Shown: one piece after another, positions 1 through 8,326 of the stretch
Layout: every line of letters begins with the position of its first letter
Position numbering within the stretch: the stretch's first letter is position 1
NCBI RefSeq assembly: GCF_004345645.1
Contig: NZ_SLWS01000007.1
Location: 1-64,000 of the forward strand
DNA from: Actinocrispum wychmicini
Lineage (GTDB): Bacteria; Actinomycetota; Actinomycetes; Mycobacteriales; Pseudonocardiaceae
Reading direction: 5' to 3'
Length of the DNA stretch: 64,000 nt
The notes under the pieces: model-generated
The model's database searches: none
The model's input: only the letters and a program-made list of their open reading frames with translations
Told to the model about the DNA's origin: nothing
Program-made: the position numbers and the translations under genes

Positions 1-284
1 TCGTATGCAGCGGCCTCAGCAGCAGCTTCCTCATAAGCGCGGTTGAAGGCAACGAACGCCTCAACGCTGGAGTTCACCAGGTGAGGAACACCGCCCTCCG
101 GCAGACACCACAGCGAGCCGTCATCACGCCGTAGGGCGAGCGCGCTCAGCCCTGGGTCGACCGCGACCAGGGCATACCGCGCACCGTCGACCGTGCGTTC
201 CACAAAAGGGGAGTCCTGCCACACCCCGGGGTACGGGCACCGAGCACATCCGGCCAAGAGCGAGGCGACTTCAGCATCGTTCAC
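1..284 (-). CDS. SUKH-like immunity protein, partial (runs off left edge)
   Basis: Incomplete gene with its C-terminus outside the window. Reading back from a GTG at 284 gives about 94 residues. They contain a short beta-rich stretch (VDGARYALVAVD, then RRDDGSLWCLPEGG) followed by VNSSVEAFVAFNRAYEE. The pattern of an acidic LW-type strand followed by NSS(V/L)EAF is typical of SUKH-type immunity proteins of contact-dependent and polymorphic toxin systems. An in-frame TGA lies at 315-317, so the protein cannot start much earlier. GTG 284 is the only good start, and no strong Shine-Dalgarno site is visible. Recognition is by motif only; the cognate toxin is not visible. Confidence 0.5.
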   Translation of the reverse strand, partial: MNDAEVASLLAGCARCPYPGVWQDSPFVERTVDGARYALVAVDPGLSALALRRDDGSLWCLPEGGVPHLVNSSVEAFVAFNRAYEEAAAEAAAY

Positions 285-468
285 GCCGAGAACATAGCCC
301 GCCCCGCCGACGCCTCACCAAACCGGTGAACCTATGCGGTCACAGCACTAGCCGTAGACGCAGGTCTCGCCGAAGGGCGTTGCCTGGCCGGCCTGGCACG
401 CCGGATCCGGACAAGGCCGAGACCGCCCGAGCAGGGAGGAGCTGGTCGCTGACGCGAACAGTCGCGCA

Positions 469-597
469 TCACCTGTCGGCGTAGCGGATGTCGTAACCAA
501 CCACGGCGAACCAGTCGCCCTTGGCCGATCGGAACCAGCCGCCGAGCTGACCTTTGACTTGGCCCTTCTTGCCCAACCCGTCCGGAACCGTGTACAT
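469..597 (-). CDS. Small hypothetical protein (42 aa)
   Basis: Short ORF starting MYTVPDGLGKKGQVKG, with several Trp and aromatic residues (GWFRSAKGDWFAVVGYDIRY). The composition looks like a real small beta-rich protein rather than random frame. There is no convincing ribosome binding site upstream, and it sits between an immunity-gene fragment and an IS3 remnant, so it may be a truncated gene tail. Function unknown. Confidence 0.35.
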   Translation of the reverse strand: MYTVPDGLGKKGQVKGQLGGWFRSAKGDWFAVVGYDIRYADR

Positions 598-652
598 GGC
601 GGCGTCGGGATCGCGCCCGAGGTGTCAATCTCCTGGAACCGTGGAGACGGTC

Positions 653-973
653 TTATGCCACTTCGGTCCTGACCTGCGCTGGTGGCGCTGCTCGGGCGTA
701 TGCCGTCTGATGCTCGAACGGGATCGGGGCCAGCCCATCGTTGGCGCTGTGTCGGCGTGCGGTGTTATAGAAGTCCGCGATCCAGGTCGCGACCGTGATC
801 CAGGTCGCGACCGTGATCCGCGCCTCGGCGCGTGTAGAGAAGTGTTGTCGGTGTACGAACTCGACCTTGAGTGTGGAGTTGAATGCCTCGGCCGCGGCCA
901 CGATGCGCACCGCACCCGCCCGAAACTCCCGGTCAAAACCGGCGTCTTGTCTCTCCAACGACCTGATCATCTC
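653..973 (-). pseudogene. IS3-family transposase remnant (OrfA start fused to OrfB end)
   Basis: The first ~30 residues (FDREFRAGAVRIV) resemble the helix-turn-helix start of IS3 OrfA. From AEAFNSTLKVEFVHR onward the sequence matches the extreme C-terminus of the IS3 OrfB integrase, including the ATWIADFYN and RRHSANDGLAPIPFE blocks. The whole central DDE catalytic core is missing, so this is an internal deletion derivative and cannot transpose. An 18-bp tandem duplication inside it repeats the residues TVATWI. Confidence 0.7.
781..816. repeat. 18-bp perfect tandem duplication
   Basis: The unit tccaggtcgcgaccgtga occurs twice without a spacer at 781-798 and 799-816. It keeps the reading frame of the IS3 remnant and duplicates six residues, which suggests slippage in an already dead gene. 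Confidence 0.9.
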
Positions 974-1169
974 GCTTAGTTCAGGTCTCCACGCTACGAG
1001 GGAAAGCACAGCCCCATTACGTCCCGCTGACCGCATCGGTGCTGATCAACTGGGCGCGATCTCCGACACGCATTCCCATCTTCGGTTCGCCGGTGGAGTT
1101 GCATTCACACTTTAAGGTCCACCCGCTCGGGTGAATTTACCACTCATCGCTAGCAACAAAGAAGAGAAA

Positions 1170-1318
1170 TAACCCTCCACAGCAACAGGGTACACCTGAG
1201 GGTTACACGTTTGCCGATTGTTCACACTGGGTCAGAGACCGGGACTATTCGCAACTCGATCTTGTCGGTGGTTGCTTCTACGTTCGGTCTTGATCCAACC
1301 GGCCCGACCGAAAGACCG
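1170..1318. promoter_or_regulatory. Two inverted repeats upstream of the coiled-coil gene
   Basis: Two separate dyads lie in the low-coding stretch before the gene starting at 1347. Arms taaccctc (1170-1177) and gagggtta (1198-1205) form an 8-bp stem around 20 bases. Arms cggtctt (1285-1291) and aagaccg (1312-1318) form a 7-bp stem around 20 bases. Equal loop size and proximity to the start suggest operator sites or RNA hairpins; no regulator is identified. The rest of 974-1346 shows no gene. Confidence 0.4.
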
Positions 1319-1346
1319 GTCAGCACGAACGGTATAGGAGACCGCA

Positions 1347-2843
1347 ATGACCAAACAGCAACGTCCTACGACACAGCAAGACAGGCACCCAGCGCACTTT
1401 GACACTCTATGCGAGACGATCATCATCGAGCACATGACAATCCGCGACGCCGAGGTGATACGTGAGGCGCACCGATGGTCCACTGGCCAGCGAGGCCCAC
1501 TGATCGACGACCCCAACCAACTCGCCGGCTCCGACCTCACGAATTACATCACCGAGGCCCTGCGGATCGGCGCACATGCACTGTCAGTGACTGGTCAAGC
1601 CCACGAAGCCAGGGCATTCGAACACATGCTGAATGACCTCGGTGACCGAACAGCAGACTCCGCGCGCCACGCAGCGCAGACGGCCGGCCGAGCAGCCACC
1701 GATGCCGCCAACGCCGTCATCAGGGCAACCAACGACGCAAAGAAGGCGATCATGGAAGCCGACGCGCAGAGCAGGAGGGAGTTCACCACAGCCGTAACCA
1801 GGGCAAGGAGAGAGTTGAGCGCCGTGGTACGCACGATCTTCGGAGGTGAAAACCCCGAACTCCTCGAACGTCTCCAACCTGTGCTGGACAAGTTCGGCAC
1901 TCACGTCCATCACCAGTTCATCGCAAGCACCCACGAGTTGTTGACGAAGGCTGCAAAGCAGTTCGATCCGACCGACCCCACGTCGCCGATGGCCAAGCAC
2001 ACTGCCGAACTACGCGTCCGTCAGGAGAAGCTCGCCGCGCAGTTGACCAAGAACCACATCGAGATCGCTACCAAGGTCGACGACCTCTCGACGAGGCTCA
2101 AGGTCCATGAGGCGAAGACCTTGGTGGCGAAGATTACTCCCATCAAAGGTGGCTCCTATGCGGAACAGATCCATGTACTGATGCGCGGCATCGCAGCGGG
2201 CCTCGGCGCAGAATACGCTGACACCAGCGCTATAACAGGCCATCTGCCTCGCTGCAAGAAGGGCGACGGCGTACTCACCGTCGACTCAGGGACGGTACGC
2301 GTCGTCATCGAAGCAACCGACTCTGCGCGTACTGGGTGGAGCGACTACCTTGACGAAGCCGAACGTAACCGTGATGCCAGTTGCTCCCTCGGGCTTGTCC
2401 GGACACTGGCCCAGAACGGAGACCAGACCATCCGGGGGATCGGCCTCGGACGGATCGTGATGGCCTTCGATCCAGACAACGATGATCCAGAGTTCCTGCG
2501 GACCACCATAGTGCTGCTGCGTGCAGTCGCTCTCATTGCCGCAGCACCGAAGGGAAGTCATCAAATCGCTGTGGCGGAAGAAAATATCCAGGAAGCACTT
2601 GGCCATCTCCGCGAGATCGACTCCGTCAAGAAACTGGCCGGTGTCATCCACAAAAACGCCGAGAAGATTGACAGTGGATGTGTGAACCTCAACTCCAGCA
2701 TCCGCAGATTGCTCGATCAAGCGCTTGCCGCCTTGGCAGGTGCGGAGCCTATCAACGCAACTACATCCTCGGTAAATGGCTCACACAAAGGAATTAAGCA
2801 GCGGAAAGAAGGTCGTCCCATGACGGTCCCGCGCCCACGGTAA
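1347..2843 (+). CDS. Coiled-coil protein with C-terminal nuclease-like segment (498 aa)
   Basis: ATG at 1347 follows an aggag ribosome site at 1336-1340. Residues ~80-260 are rich in Ala, Arg, Glu and Lys with heptad character and no membrane segment, so a long coiled coil is likely. Residues ~270-400 form an alpha/beta segment beginning GGSYAEQIHVLMRGI and containing KKGDGVLTVDSGTVRVVIEA. The spaced Asp and Glu recall a PD-(D/E)XK core, but the final Lys is Thr (IEATD), so catalysis is doubtful. Base composition is less GC-rich than in the biosynthetic cluster, suggesting acquisition. Similar actinomycete proteins are often labelled Fis-type regulators without evidence. Function unknown. Confidence 0.75.
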   Translation: MTKQQRPTTQQDRHPAHFDTLCETIIIEHMTIRDAEVIREAHRWSTGQRGPLIDDPNQLAGSDLTNYITEALRIGAHALSVTGQAHEARAFEHMLNDLGDRTADSARHAAQTAGRAATDAANAVIRATNDAKKAIMEADAQSRREFTTAVTRARRELSAVVRTIFGGENPELLERLQPVLDKFGTHVHHQFIASTHELLTKAAKQFDPTDPTSPMAKHTAELRVRQEKLAAQLTKNHIEIATKVDDLSTRLKVHEAKTLVAKITPIKGGSYAEQIHVLMRGIAAGLGAEYADTSAITGHLPRCKKGDGVLTVDSGTVRVVIEATDSARTGWSDYLDEAERNRDASCSLGLVRTLAQNGDQTIRGIGLGRIVMAFDPDNDDPEFLRTTIVLLRAVALIAAAPKGSHQIAVAEENIQEALGHLREIDSVKKLAGVIHKNAEKIDSGCVNLNSSIRRLLDQALAALAGAEPINATTSSVNGSHKGIKQRKEGRPMTVPRPR

Positions 2844-2952
2844 GCCCACGATGGAAGCTACCAGCAACTGACCACGTCAGTGAGTACTCCGCACTCCGCT
2901 GCGTGTCCACAATTGCCACATCCAAACCAAAAATGTAGGGGACGAGACCCAC

Positions 2953-3111
2953 ATGGTCTCGTCCCCCGCATGCGACGCGCTGATGTTCAACTACTACTTC
3001 GTGCCGCCGATCTACTCATTGACCATCGAGGAACCGGAGAACCTGGTCACGGTGATCATCATGGTGATCGTGGCCGTGCTGGTGTCGCTCGTGGTCGACA
3101 AGGCGCTTTGA
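2953..3111 (+). pseudogene. kdpD: kdpD fragment (DUF4118 membrane segment)
   Basis: A 52-residue reading frame contains MFNYYFVPPIYSLTIEEPEN followed by a long hydrophobic helix (VTVIIMVIVAVLVSLVVDKA). This matches the FF(F)xPPxYTFTIxEPEN signature and following transmembrane helix of DUF4118 in the KdpD osmosensing histidine kinase. The UspA-like, GAF and kinase domains are absent, so only a shard of the gene survives. The remaining bases of 2844-3132 show no gene. Confidence 0.65.
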
Positions 3112-3132
3112 CGGTCCGTGGGTCGTTGCCGA

Positions 3133-3450
3133 TCAGGGCGCTAGTCGTCGGGTGCGTGTCGACGTCGTCGGGATGCTCATGACGGCCTCGGCCGTGCCTG
3201 GCCGGTACAGGGAGGTACCGAGCCGGGACGCGAGGAATTCTGCGAACGGCGCGAACGGGACATAGGCCAGCCCGGTGAGGACGCCGATCAGGAGGTTCGT
3301 GGTCCAGTCAGTGACCGTGATGGTGATACACAGGCCGTAGAACGCCTGGAATGCGCGGGCGATCCACCAGCGCAGTTTCTCCCAGCTTGAGCGGAATACC
3401 CGATCGTGTGATGTATTTCTCGAAATCCGGTCGCTAGCATCGCCTAACAT
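3133..3450 (-). CDS. Small putative membrane protein
   Basis: From ATG 3450 the product is about 105 aa: a basic N-terminus, then hydrophobic stretches around AFYGLCITITV and LLIGVLTGLAYVPFAPFAEFL, then a basic tail. One or two membrane passes are plausible. Its start overlaps the first bases of the divergent secreted-protein gene, so the two would share a promoter region. A longer upstream extension in the same frame is less likely. No family recognised. Confidence 0.4.
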   Translation of the reverse strand: MLGDASDRISRNTSHDRVFRSSWEKLRWWIARAFQAFYGLCITITVTDWTTNLLIGVLTGLAYVPFAPFAEFLASRLGTSLYRPGTAEAVMSIPTTSTRTRRLAP

Positions 3451-3463
3451 GCGAGGTAATATC

Positions 3464-4825
3464 GTGAGGATGCGACGGTGGAAACTTCCCGTCGTCGTCG
3501 CGGTGCTGACCCTGGTGGCCCCGCTCCTACCAGCGATACCGGCCCACGCCGTCCCGCTCCGGGACGACCACCCGTCACCCGAGTGGGTGGTGCAGAATTT
3601 CATCGCGTCCCTCGGCGCCAGCGACCAGGAACTGAACCAGACCGAGGAAATTCACTGTATCGAGGCAGGCACTGCTGACTGCGGCATGACGGCGGCCGAG
3701 GTTCAGAGATTCCAGAGCGACCTTCAGGGTACTGAGCGGGAGCTGCACGACCTGGCTGAGACAATCCCGGAAGCGCAGACGCTGCGTACGGACCGCAGCG
3801 TGCGGAACATCGCGAACGTTCTGTCCAAGATCACCCGGGCCAGCAAGAACCCGGCGGTGCAGAAACTCGGTGACAAGACCGGCCAGTTCGCCGACCTGGA
3901 AGGCCGGTTGGAGACCGGGGGCGGTGCGCTGTCGGAGAACACCGCCCTGGACTACGCCAAGGGAGTGGTCTCGCTGGCGGCGAGCTTCGTGCCACCGGTC
4001 GGCGACATACTCTCGCTGGCCGACTCCATCGCCAACGGCGACATCGAGAGCGGCATCGTCGCTGTGGTCAGCCTCACCGCCACCGCCGTCGCCCTGGCGT
4101 TTCCACCAGCTGGCGGGATCATCGCCGCCGGTCTGGCCATCTACTCGCTCGGCAAGTTGATCTGGGACTTCTTCCGGGGGCGGCCCCGGGACTGGATCCA
4201 GCAGCCTCCAGCGAACCCGCAGGAGCTCTTCGAGTCCGGCGCTGACATCAAATGGGACCAGCGTAAGATCGGCGACCAAACGGCCGACCTGGTCTTCTCC
4301 GTGGAAGGTGAGCACGTCGTCGGCAGGCAGACACTGCTCCTCGATTCGACATGGACTCCAGAGAACCACGACCGTCAACCGGTCACCTACCTCGTCACCG
4401 AATACAGGAACTCATTCCCCCCGGTGTACATATTTGGCGGCTCCAATGAGCTGCCCGACCCGCCGACTGTCACGACGACCGTCTACCAAAAGGGCCTGTT
4501 CCCGGAGCCGGAACAATGCGTTACGACGATGGAAAAGTTCGGGAACGCGGAGTGGCCGAAGGTCAAATGCTCCCCAACGCCGTTCACCATAGAGTCGGGG
4601 TCGCCCGCTGTCCTCGAATTGACGTACACCTATCCGCGCAGTAAGGACATCGTGGAAGTTTGCGGCGATCCGCCATGCGTGTTCCCAAGGGATACCTTCG
4701 ACAGCGTGCTGCAAGTGTATTCCGAGAACCAGGTCCCGGTTCCCATCCTGTTGCCGTTCGTGTTCGGCGCGCAAGCTCCAGCCAACAACCCACCCCGTGG
4801 CTTGAATCAGGCGTCGAATCCATGA
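3464..4825 (+). CDS. Secreted protein with central hydrophobic hairpin, function unknown
   Basis: GTG 3464 is preferred because gaggt (3453-3457) lies six bases upstream; ATG 3449 and ATG 3470 are in frame alternatives. The N-terminus is a clear Sec signal peptide (RRWKLPVVVAVLTLVAPLLP, cleavage after IPAHA). The mature part has an amphipathic helical half with a long hydrophobic segment around residues 185-235 (GIVAVVSLTATAVALAF, then IIAAGLAIYSLGKLI). That segment reads like a membrane-inserting hairpin. The second half is probably beta-rich and has paired cysteines (CVTT...VKCSP, EVCGDPPCVF) likely to form disulfides. Overall layout is reminiscent of pore-forming exoproteins, but no family motif is recognised. 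Confidence 0.7.
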   Translation: MRMRRWKLPVVVAVLTLVAPLLPAIPAHAVPLRDDHPSPEWVVQNFIASLGASDQELNQTEEIHCIEAGTADCGMTAAEVQRFQSDLQGTERELHDLAETIPEAQTLRTDRSVRNIANVLSKITRASKNPAVQKLGDKTGQFADLEGRLETGGGALSENTALDYAKGVVSLAASFVPPVGDILSLADSIANGDIESGIVAVVSLTATAVALAFPPAGGIIAAGLAIYSLGKLIWDFFRGRPRDWIQQPPANPQELFESGADIKWDQRKIGDQTADLVFSVEGEHVVGRQTLLLDSTWTPENHDRQPVTYLVTEYRNSFPPVYIFGGSNELPDPPTVTTTVYQKGLFPEPEQCVTTMEKFGNAEWPKVKCSPTPFTIESGSPAVLELTYTYPRSKDIVEVCGDPPCVFPRDTFDSVLQVYSENQVPVPILLPFVFGAQAPANNPPRGLNQASNP

Positions 4826-4855
4826 GGGACCAGCACGGCCGCCGACAATCCTGAT

Positions 4856-5033
4856 TCAACCGCGGCTCAACGCCCGCAGCATCCCCAGCACCGCGTCTTG
4901 AACATGATCGGGGAGCAGGTCCGCGGACGCAGGAACCCGCGCGGCGAACCTGCTGCTGGCTACCGCGATCCCGAACTGGCTGGCGAAAGCCTGTGGGGTT
5001 TCAGAAGTCGGCCCTGTGGCTTTGACCTGCGCG
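4856..5033 (-). other. ORF tail of unknown gene, cut by IS remnant
   Basis: An open frame ends at the TGA complement 4856-4858 and reads ...SQFGIAVASSRFAARVPASA then LLPDHVQDAVLGMLRALSRG. It looks like the helical C-terminus of a real protein. Its upstream part is replaced by the transposase remnant ending at 5034, so it is probably a gene stump. No family recognised. Confidence 0.3.
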
Positions 5034-6101
5034 TTAAGCTGCCGCAGGCTCGTACTCGTTGATCAAGTCGCCGAGGATCGGCCGGCGGCGAATCTGCGTG
5101 ACGCCCTCGTGTGGAATGGGCCGGTCCGGTCGTGGCGGCACGAGTTGCACGCTCGATGAGGACGGCGTTGGTTGTAGCGAGTGACATACCCCGCCAACAC
5201 GGTGCGCAGGTGAAGCTCACCAATGATCAGTAGCCGGTCAGTGACCTCGCGCTGTACCGTGCCAACAAACCTCTCCGCGTAACAGTTCGCTCTCGGACAC
5301 CCTGGCGGGATCTTCACGATCTTGATGCCGGCGCAGGCGAACACGGCGTCGAATGACGCCGTGAACTGGCCGGCGCGGTCGCGGATCAGGAACCGGAAGC
5401 CGCCAGCTCGCTCGCCCAAATCCATCAGGAGATTGCGCGCCTGTTGGGTGGTCCAGGCCCCGTCGGGGTGAGTGGTGGTGCCAAGGATGCGGACGTAACG
5501 GGTAGCGACTTCGAGCACGAAGAACACGTAGACGCGCTTGAGCGTGACCGCGCAGTCGATATGGAAGAAGTCGCAAACCAGCAGTGTCGTGGCCTGAGTG
5601 CGCGGGAATCGCCGCCACGAGGTGTCCGAGTCCCGGATCGGGGCTGGCGGGATCCGCACACGCTAAGCACGCGTCGAACGCTCGACGCGGACACCCGATG
5701 ACCGACCTTGAGCAGCTCGCCCTGAATCCGGAATACCCCCAACCAGTGTTCTCGCGCGCCATCCGCTCGATCAACGCGACAGTAGTGTGGTCGAACGAAG
5801 GGCGGCCTGTTCGAGTCGAGCAGGTTCACCTGCGGGCCACCAAGCGACGATGCCATCGCAGGATCGCGCCCGGCGTGACCAACCGATATCCGCGCAACAG
5901 GGCAGGCAGTCGCCGGACCAGCGCGGCCAGCAGTGCACGATCGGCCCAGTCCAGCCGTGGACGTGGATTCGTGCGACGCGACACAGCAACCTCATGCCGC
6001 AGCACCAGCAACTCCACATCCTTGGACGCCGACGAACGGCCAAGCAGGACCAGCCAACCACCGAGACGAACGAAGATCAGATACACCAGTCGCAAGCTCA
6101 C
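5034..6101 (-). pseudogene. Frameshifted integrase-core transposase (IS481/IS3-like)
   Basis: The product is recoverable only by joining three frames. The N-terminus from ATG 6101 reads ELLVLRHEVAVSRRTNPRPR and LDWADRALLAALVRRLP. The middle (about 5425-5856) contains FRIQGELLKVGHRVSASSVR. The rve catalytic part (5063-5659) contains VCDFFHIDCAVTLKRVYVFF, RDRAGQFTASFDAVF and CPRANCYAERFVGTVQREVT. A last shift gives the usual terminal LGDLINEYEPAAA and TAA at 5034-5036. This order matches a widespread actinomycete transposase of about 350 aa. At least three shifts make it inactive. Confidence 0.8.
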
Positions 6102-6272
6102 GCTCCACCATCATGCCTCAGCATCGAAGCCTGGATCGCCGCACGGATCGACTTCAACGCCGCCAGGGTGTTGGTGATGCCTTTTGCGCTGATGGTTGAC
6201 ACCCCCACAAGGTGTCATCACCGATCGAGTAACAGCCGTGGAAGTAGGTGGCACCGTCGGTGCGGTGGTAGG

Positions 6273-6467
6273 TCACCCGGTCGGGCCGACCGCGTTCGGC
6301 CCGCCGATGGCGCTGATTGCCGTCGGCATCAGGCTGGTGGTGAGGAACAGGTTGATCGCCTGCAACGCCACCCCACCGACCAGGACGATCGACGTGGCGA
6401 TCCGGCCAGGCCCGAGCAGTTCCCGGAACGTGCCCATGGCCTGGCCGGTGGCAGTCGTAGTCATCAC
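6273..6467 (-). pseudogene. MFS transporter N-terminal fragment
   Basis: The frame from about 6467 contains MGTFRELLGPGRIATSIVLV and ALQAINLFLTTSLMPTAISA, the typical cytoplasmic start and first transmembrane helix of a DHA2/MFS-type exporter. It then runs out (IGGPNAVGPTG) where a normal protein would continue with helix 2. About 90% of the gene is missing and the transposase remnant lies just beyond it. Confidence 0.6.
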
Positions 6468-6533
6468 CTGAAGGGTGGAATCACATGTTACCTTGGGGTC
6501 AATGGCCTCGCCGGCACCTGCGATGAGGGTCGG

Positions 6534-7361
6534 TCAGCTGCTGTCCTCGTCGGTTTCGTCGGCCGGGCTTGATGGGCCGGTGGCCCACTCCACGCGGTAC
6601 TCCTCGACATGGGACTTCTTGAGTATCGCCTCGACACTTACCCTGACCTGCTCGCCCAGCGGTTTGTTGGCCTGGAAAACCTCGGCCGTCACTTGTCCGA
6701 GCAGCGACTGCCAGACCACGTGGAAGGGAACCCGCTCCAGGGCGGTCACCATGGCACGCTCGACTATCTTGACGGCCTCTTCCAGGTCGTCGCCTGAGTA
6801 GTCGACGAGTGCGCAGACGTTCTTCACGAAGATTCCCTGGTCTCGCGCCGTGATGTCGCTTGCGGCGGGGACATCCCTGTCGAAGCGCTCGTAGTACTTC
6901 ACGGCCAGCAGGTCCAACTGTTTCAGGGCCTCTCGTTCGCCGCCGCCACCCGAGGTCTTGCCCGCCTTTCGCGGGAACGCCGTATAGGCACGTTTGTTGG
7001 CGGCCCTGATGTAGTCCTGGATGAGATCCTCAAGCAGCCGGTTCTGTTCTTCACCACTTTTGGCGCCGAAGCCCATGTAGTGGACCTTGTTCGCTTGGAC
7101 GATACGGTCGGCCGTGCTGGCCAACAGGGAGCTGTTTATCACCAAGTCCAGAACGACGAGAAACGCATCCTCCCTCTTCTGGTTGACAACCTTGTGTATC
7201 ACCCGACGGAGCAGTCCCTCCGCGACCGTATGATCACCTTGGCCACCGGAGACATTGGTAGGCATCCGACCGGAGAACAGCAGCTCTTCGATCACTCGAT
7301 CCGAGCTACTGGGTCCCGTTTGTTTCGTCCGCACTCGCGCGATCATCATATGACCAGTCAA
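6534..7361 (-). CDS. Hypothetical protein (about 270 aa)
   Basis: Intact frame, mostly helical, without signal peptide or membrane segment. It contains EDLIQDYIRAANKRAYTAFP, a Gly-rich KTSGGGGERE linker, and a C-terminal half with DITARDQGIFVKNVCALVDY. The tail is acidic (ADETDEDSS). Start is uncertain between 7361 and in-frame ATG codons a few residues later. It stands alone among broken genes and has a composition unlike the cluster. No family recognised. Confidence 0.5.
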   Translation of the reverse strand: MTGHMMIARVRTKQTGPSSSDRVIEELLFSGRMPTNVSGGQGDHTVAEGLLRRVIHKVVNQKREDAFLVVLDLVINSSLLASTADRIVQANKVHYMGFGAKSGEEQNRLLEDLIQDYIRAANKRAYTAFPRKAGKTSGGGGEREALKQLDLLAVKYYERFDRDVPAASDITARDQGIFVKNVCALVDYSGDDLEEAVKIVERAMVTALERVPFHVVWQSLLGQVTAEVFQANKPLGEQVRVSVEAILKKSHVEEYRVEWATGPSSPADETDEDSS

Positions 7362-7441
7362 GCACCCTCCCCCACATTTGTCTGTCGGGCGAACAGGTGC
7401 CCGTCAACAGTTCGGCTATTGACGAAAAGCGGAATAGATCG

Positions 7442-7660
7442 CTACTGCATGAGCGTACCGGACCGCACGACGTGGGCGATATGTGCCAGGTCGGCAAGAA
7501 CACCGATATCGACCACCGAGTCCCCGTCGGGTACAAGCAGATCGGCATACGCGCCAACGTCCGCCGTGCCGATCCCACCGGCCGTGCCCAGCGGGTCGGC
7601 GGCCGTGCCGGTGACGGCGGTGGCGACCCACGAACACCGTGGCCGCCATGACCGACCAGG
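7442..7660 (-). pseudogene. Amidohydrolase C-terminal fragment
   Basis: The frame ending at TAG 7442-7444 reads VATAVTGTAADPLG, then GTADVGAYADLLVPDGDSVV and DIGVLADLAHIAHVVRSG. This is the last ~60 residues of an imidazolonepropionase-like amidohydrolase, the part after the metal centre (GxIxxGxxADLLVxDGDPL pattern). The catalytic barrel is absent. Confidence 0.55.
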
Positions 7661-7815
7661 ACGTGCCGGTGGCCGTGAGCTTCTGGCGGCTGAACGAGAG
7701 CGCGGTGGTCGCCGCCGAGCAGGCACGTACGCACGGCGCCAAAGTCTTCGTCATCACCGACACCGCCCAGACGAAGGCCGCGATCGAGGCTCAAAGGGCT
7801 GCCGTGCACTCTCAT
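7639..7815 (+). pseudogene. SIS-domain (RpiR-like) regulator fragment
   Basis: A short frame contains VPVAVSFWRLNESAVVAAEQ and RTHGAKVFVITDTAQTKAAI. This matches the sugar-isomerase (SIS) core of MurR/RpiR regulators, where a serine/threonine-rich GVSFWR(L/Y) loop is followed by AxARGAxVxVITD. The HTH part and the rest of SIS are missing. It abuts the opposite-strand amidohydrolase fragment. From 7816 to 8278 I see only stop-rich or shadow frames and no gene. Confidence 0.45.
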
Positions 7816-8278
7816 TCAACCAGCTGGACACGGCTTTGGGAGCTCGCTTCTGCAGCTCAAGTCAGCCGTGTGCCACCGGCATCGCGCGGGAGGCACACGA
7901 CGACCAACATCACGGCATCGACAACGACGACTCCTCGGAGTCAGCCTGCCCGAACTTCACGACGCGGGCGTCCTCGGTGACCACGTTCTGCTTGGACAAC
8001 GCGATCATCCACCGGCCGGCACACGGCCGCAGGACCGGTCTGAATGGGACGGACTTGCTCCGGATAGGAACAACCGACGGTCACGACACTACACATTCGA
8101 ACTTGACACGCACAGTTCCGGCCACCGACATACCACCTACAGAGGGGAACAGGGAAGGGATCCGTTTGTAATCCCTCATTTCGAGGATGCCCTGCGGCGT
8201 ACACGGTCAGTACCGTCGCTTTTGCTGGCCCAGCCGGCGGCACCTCGCCTGTGGCACCACCTTCCCAAATCGATGATT

Positions 8279-8312
8279 GGTCGGTGATCAATTCAGTAGC
8301 TGGCCACCGACC
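8279..8312. terminator. Hairpin downstream of the lysK-peptidase operon
   Basis: Perfect 8-bp arms ggtcggtg (8279-8286) and caccgacc (8305-8312) around an 18-base loop lie 15 bases past the stop of the last minus-strand operon gene. There is no T-tract, so it could be an actinomycete L-shaped terminator. Confidence 0.4.
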
Positions 8313-8326
8313 AAGCACCGGCGGAC

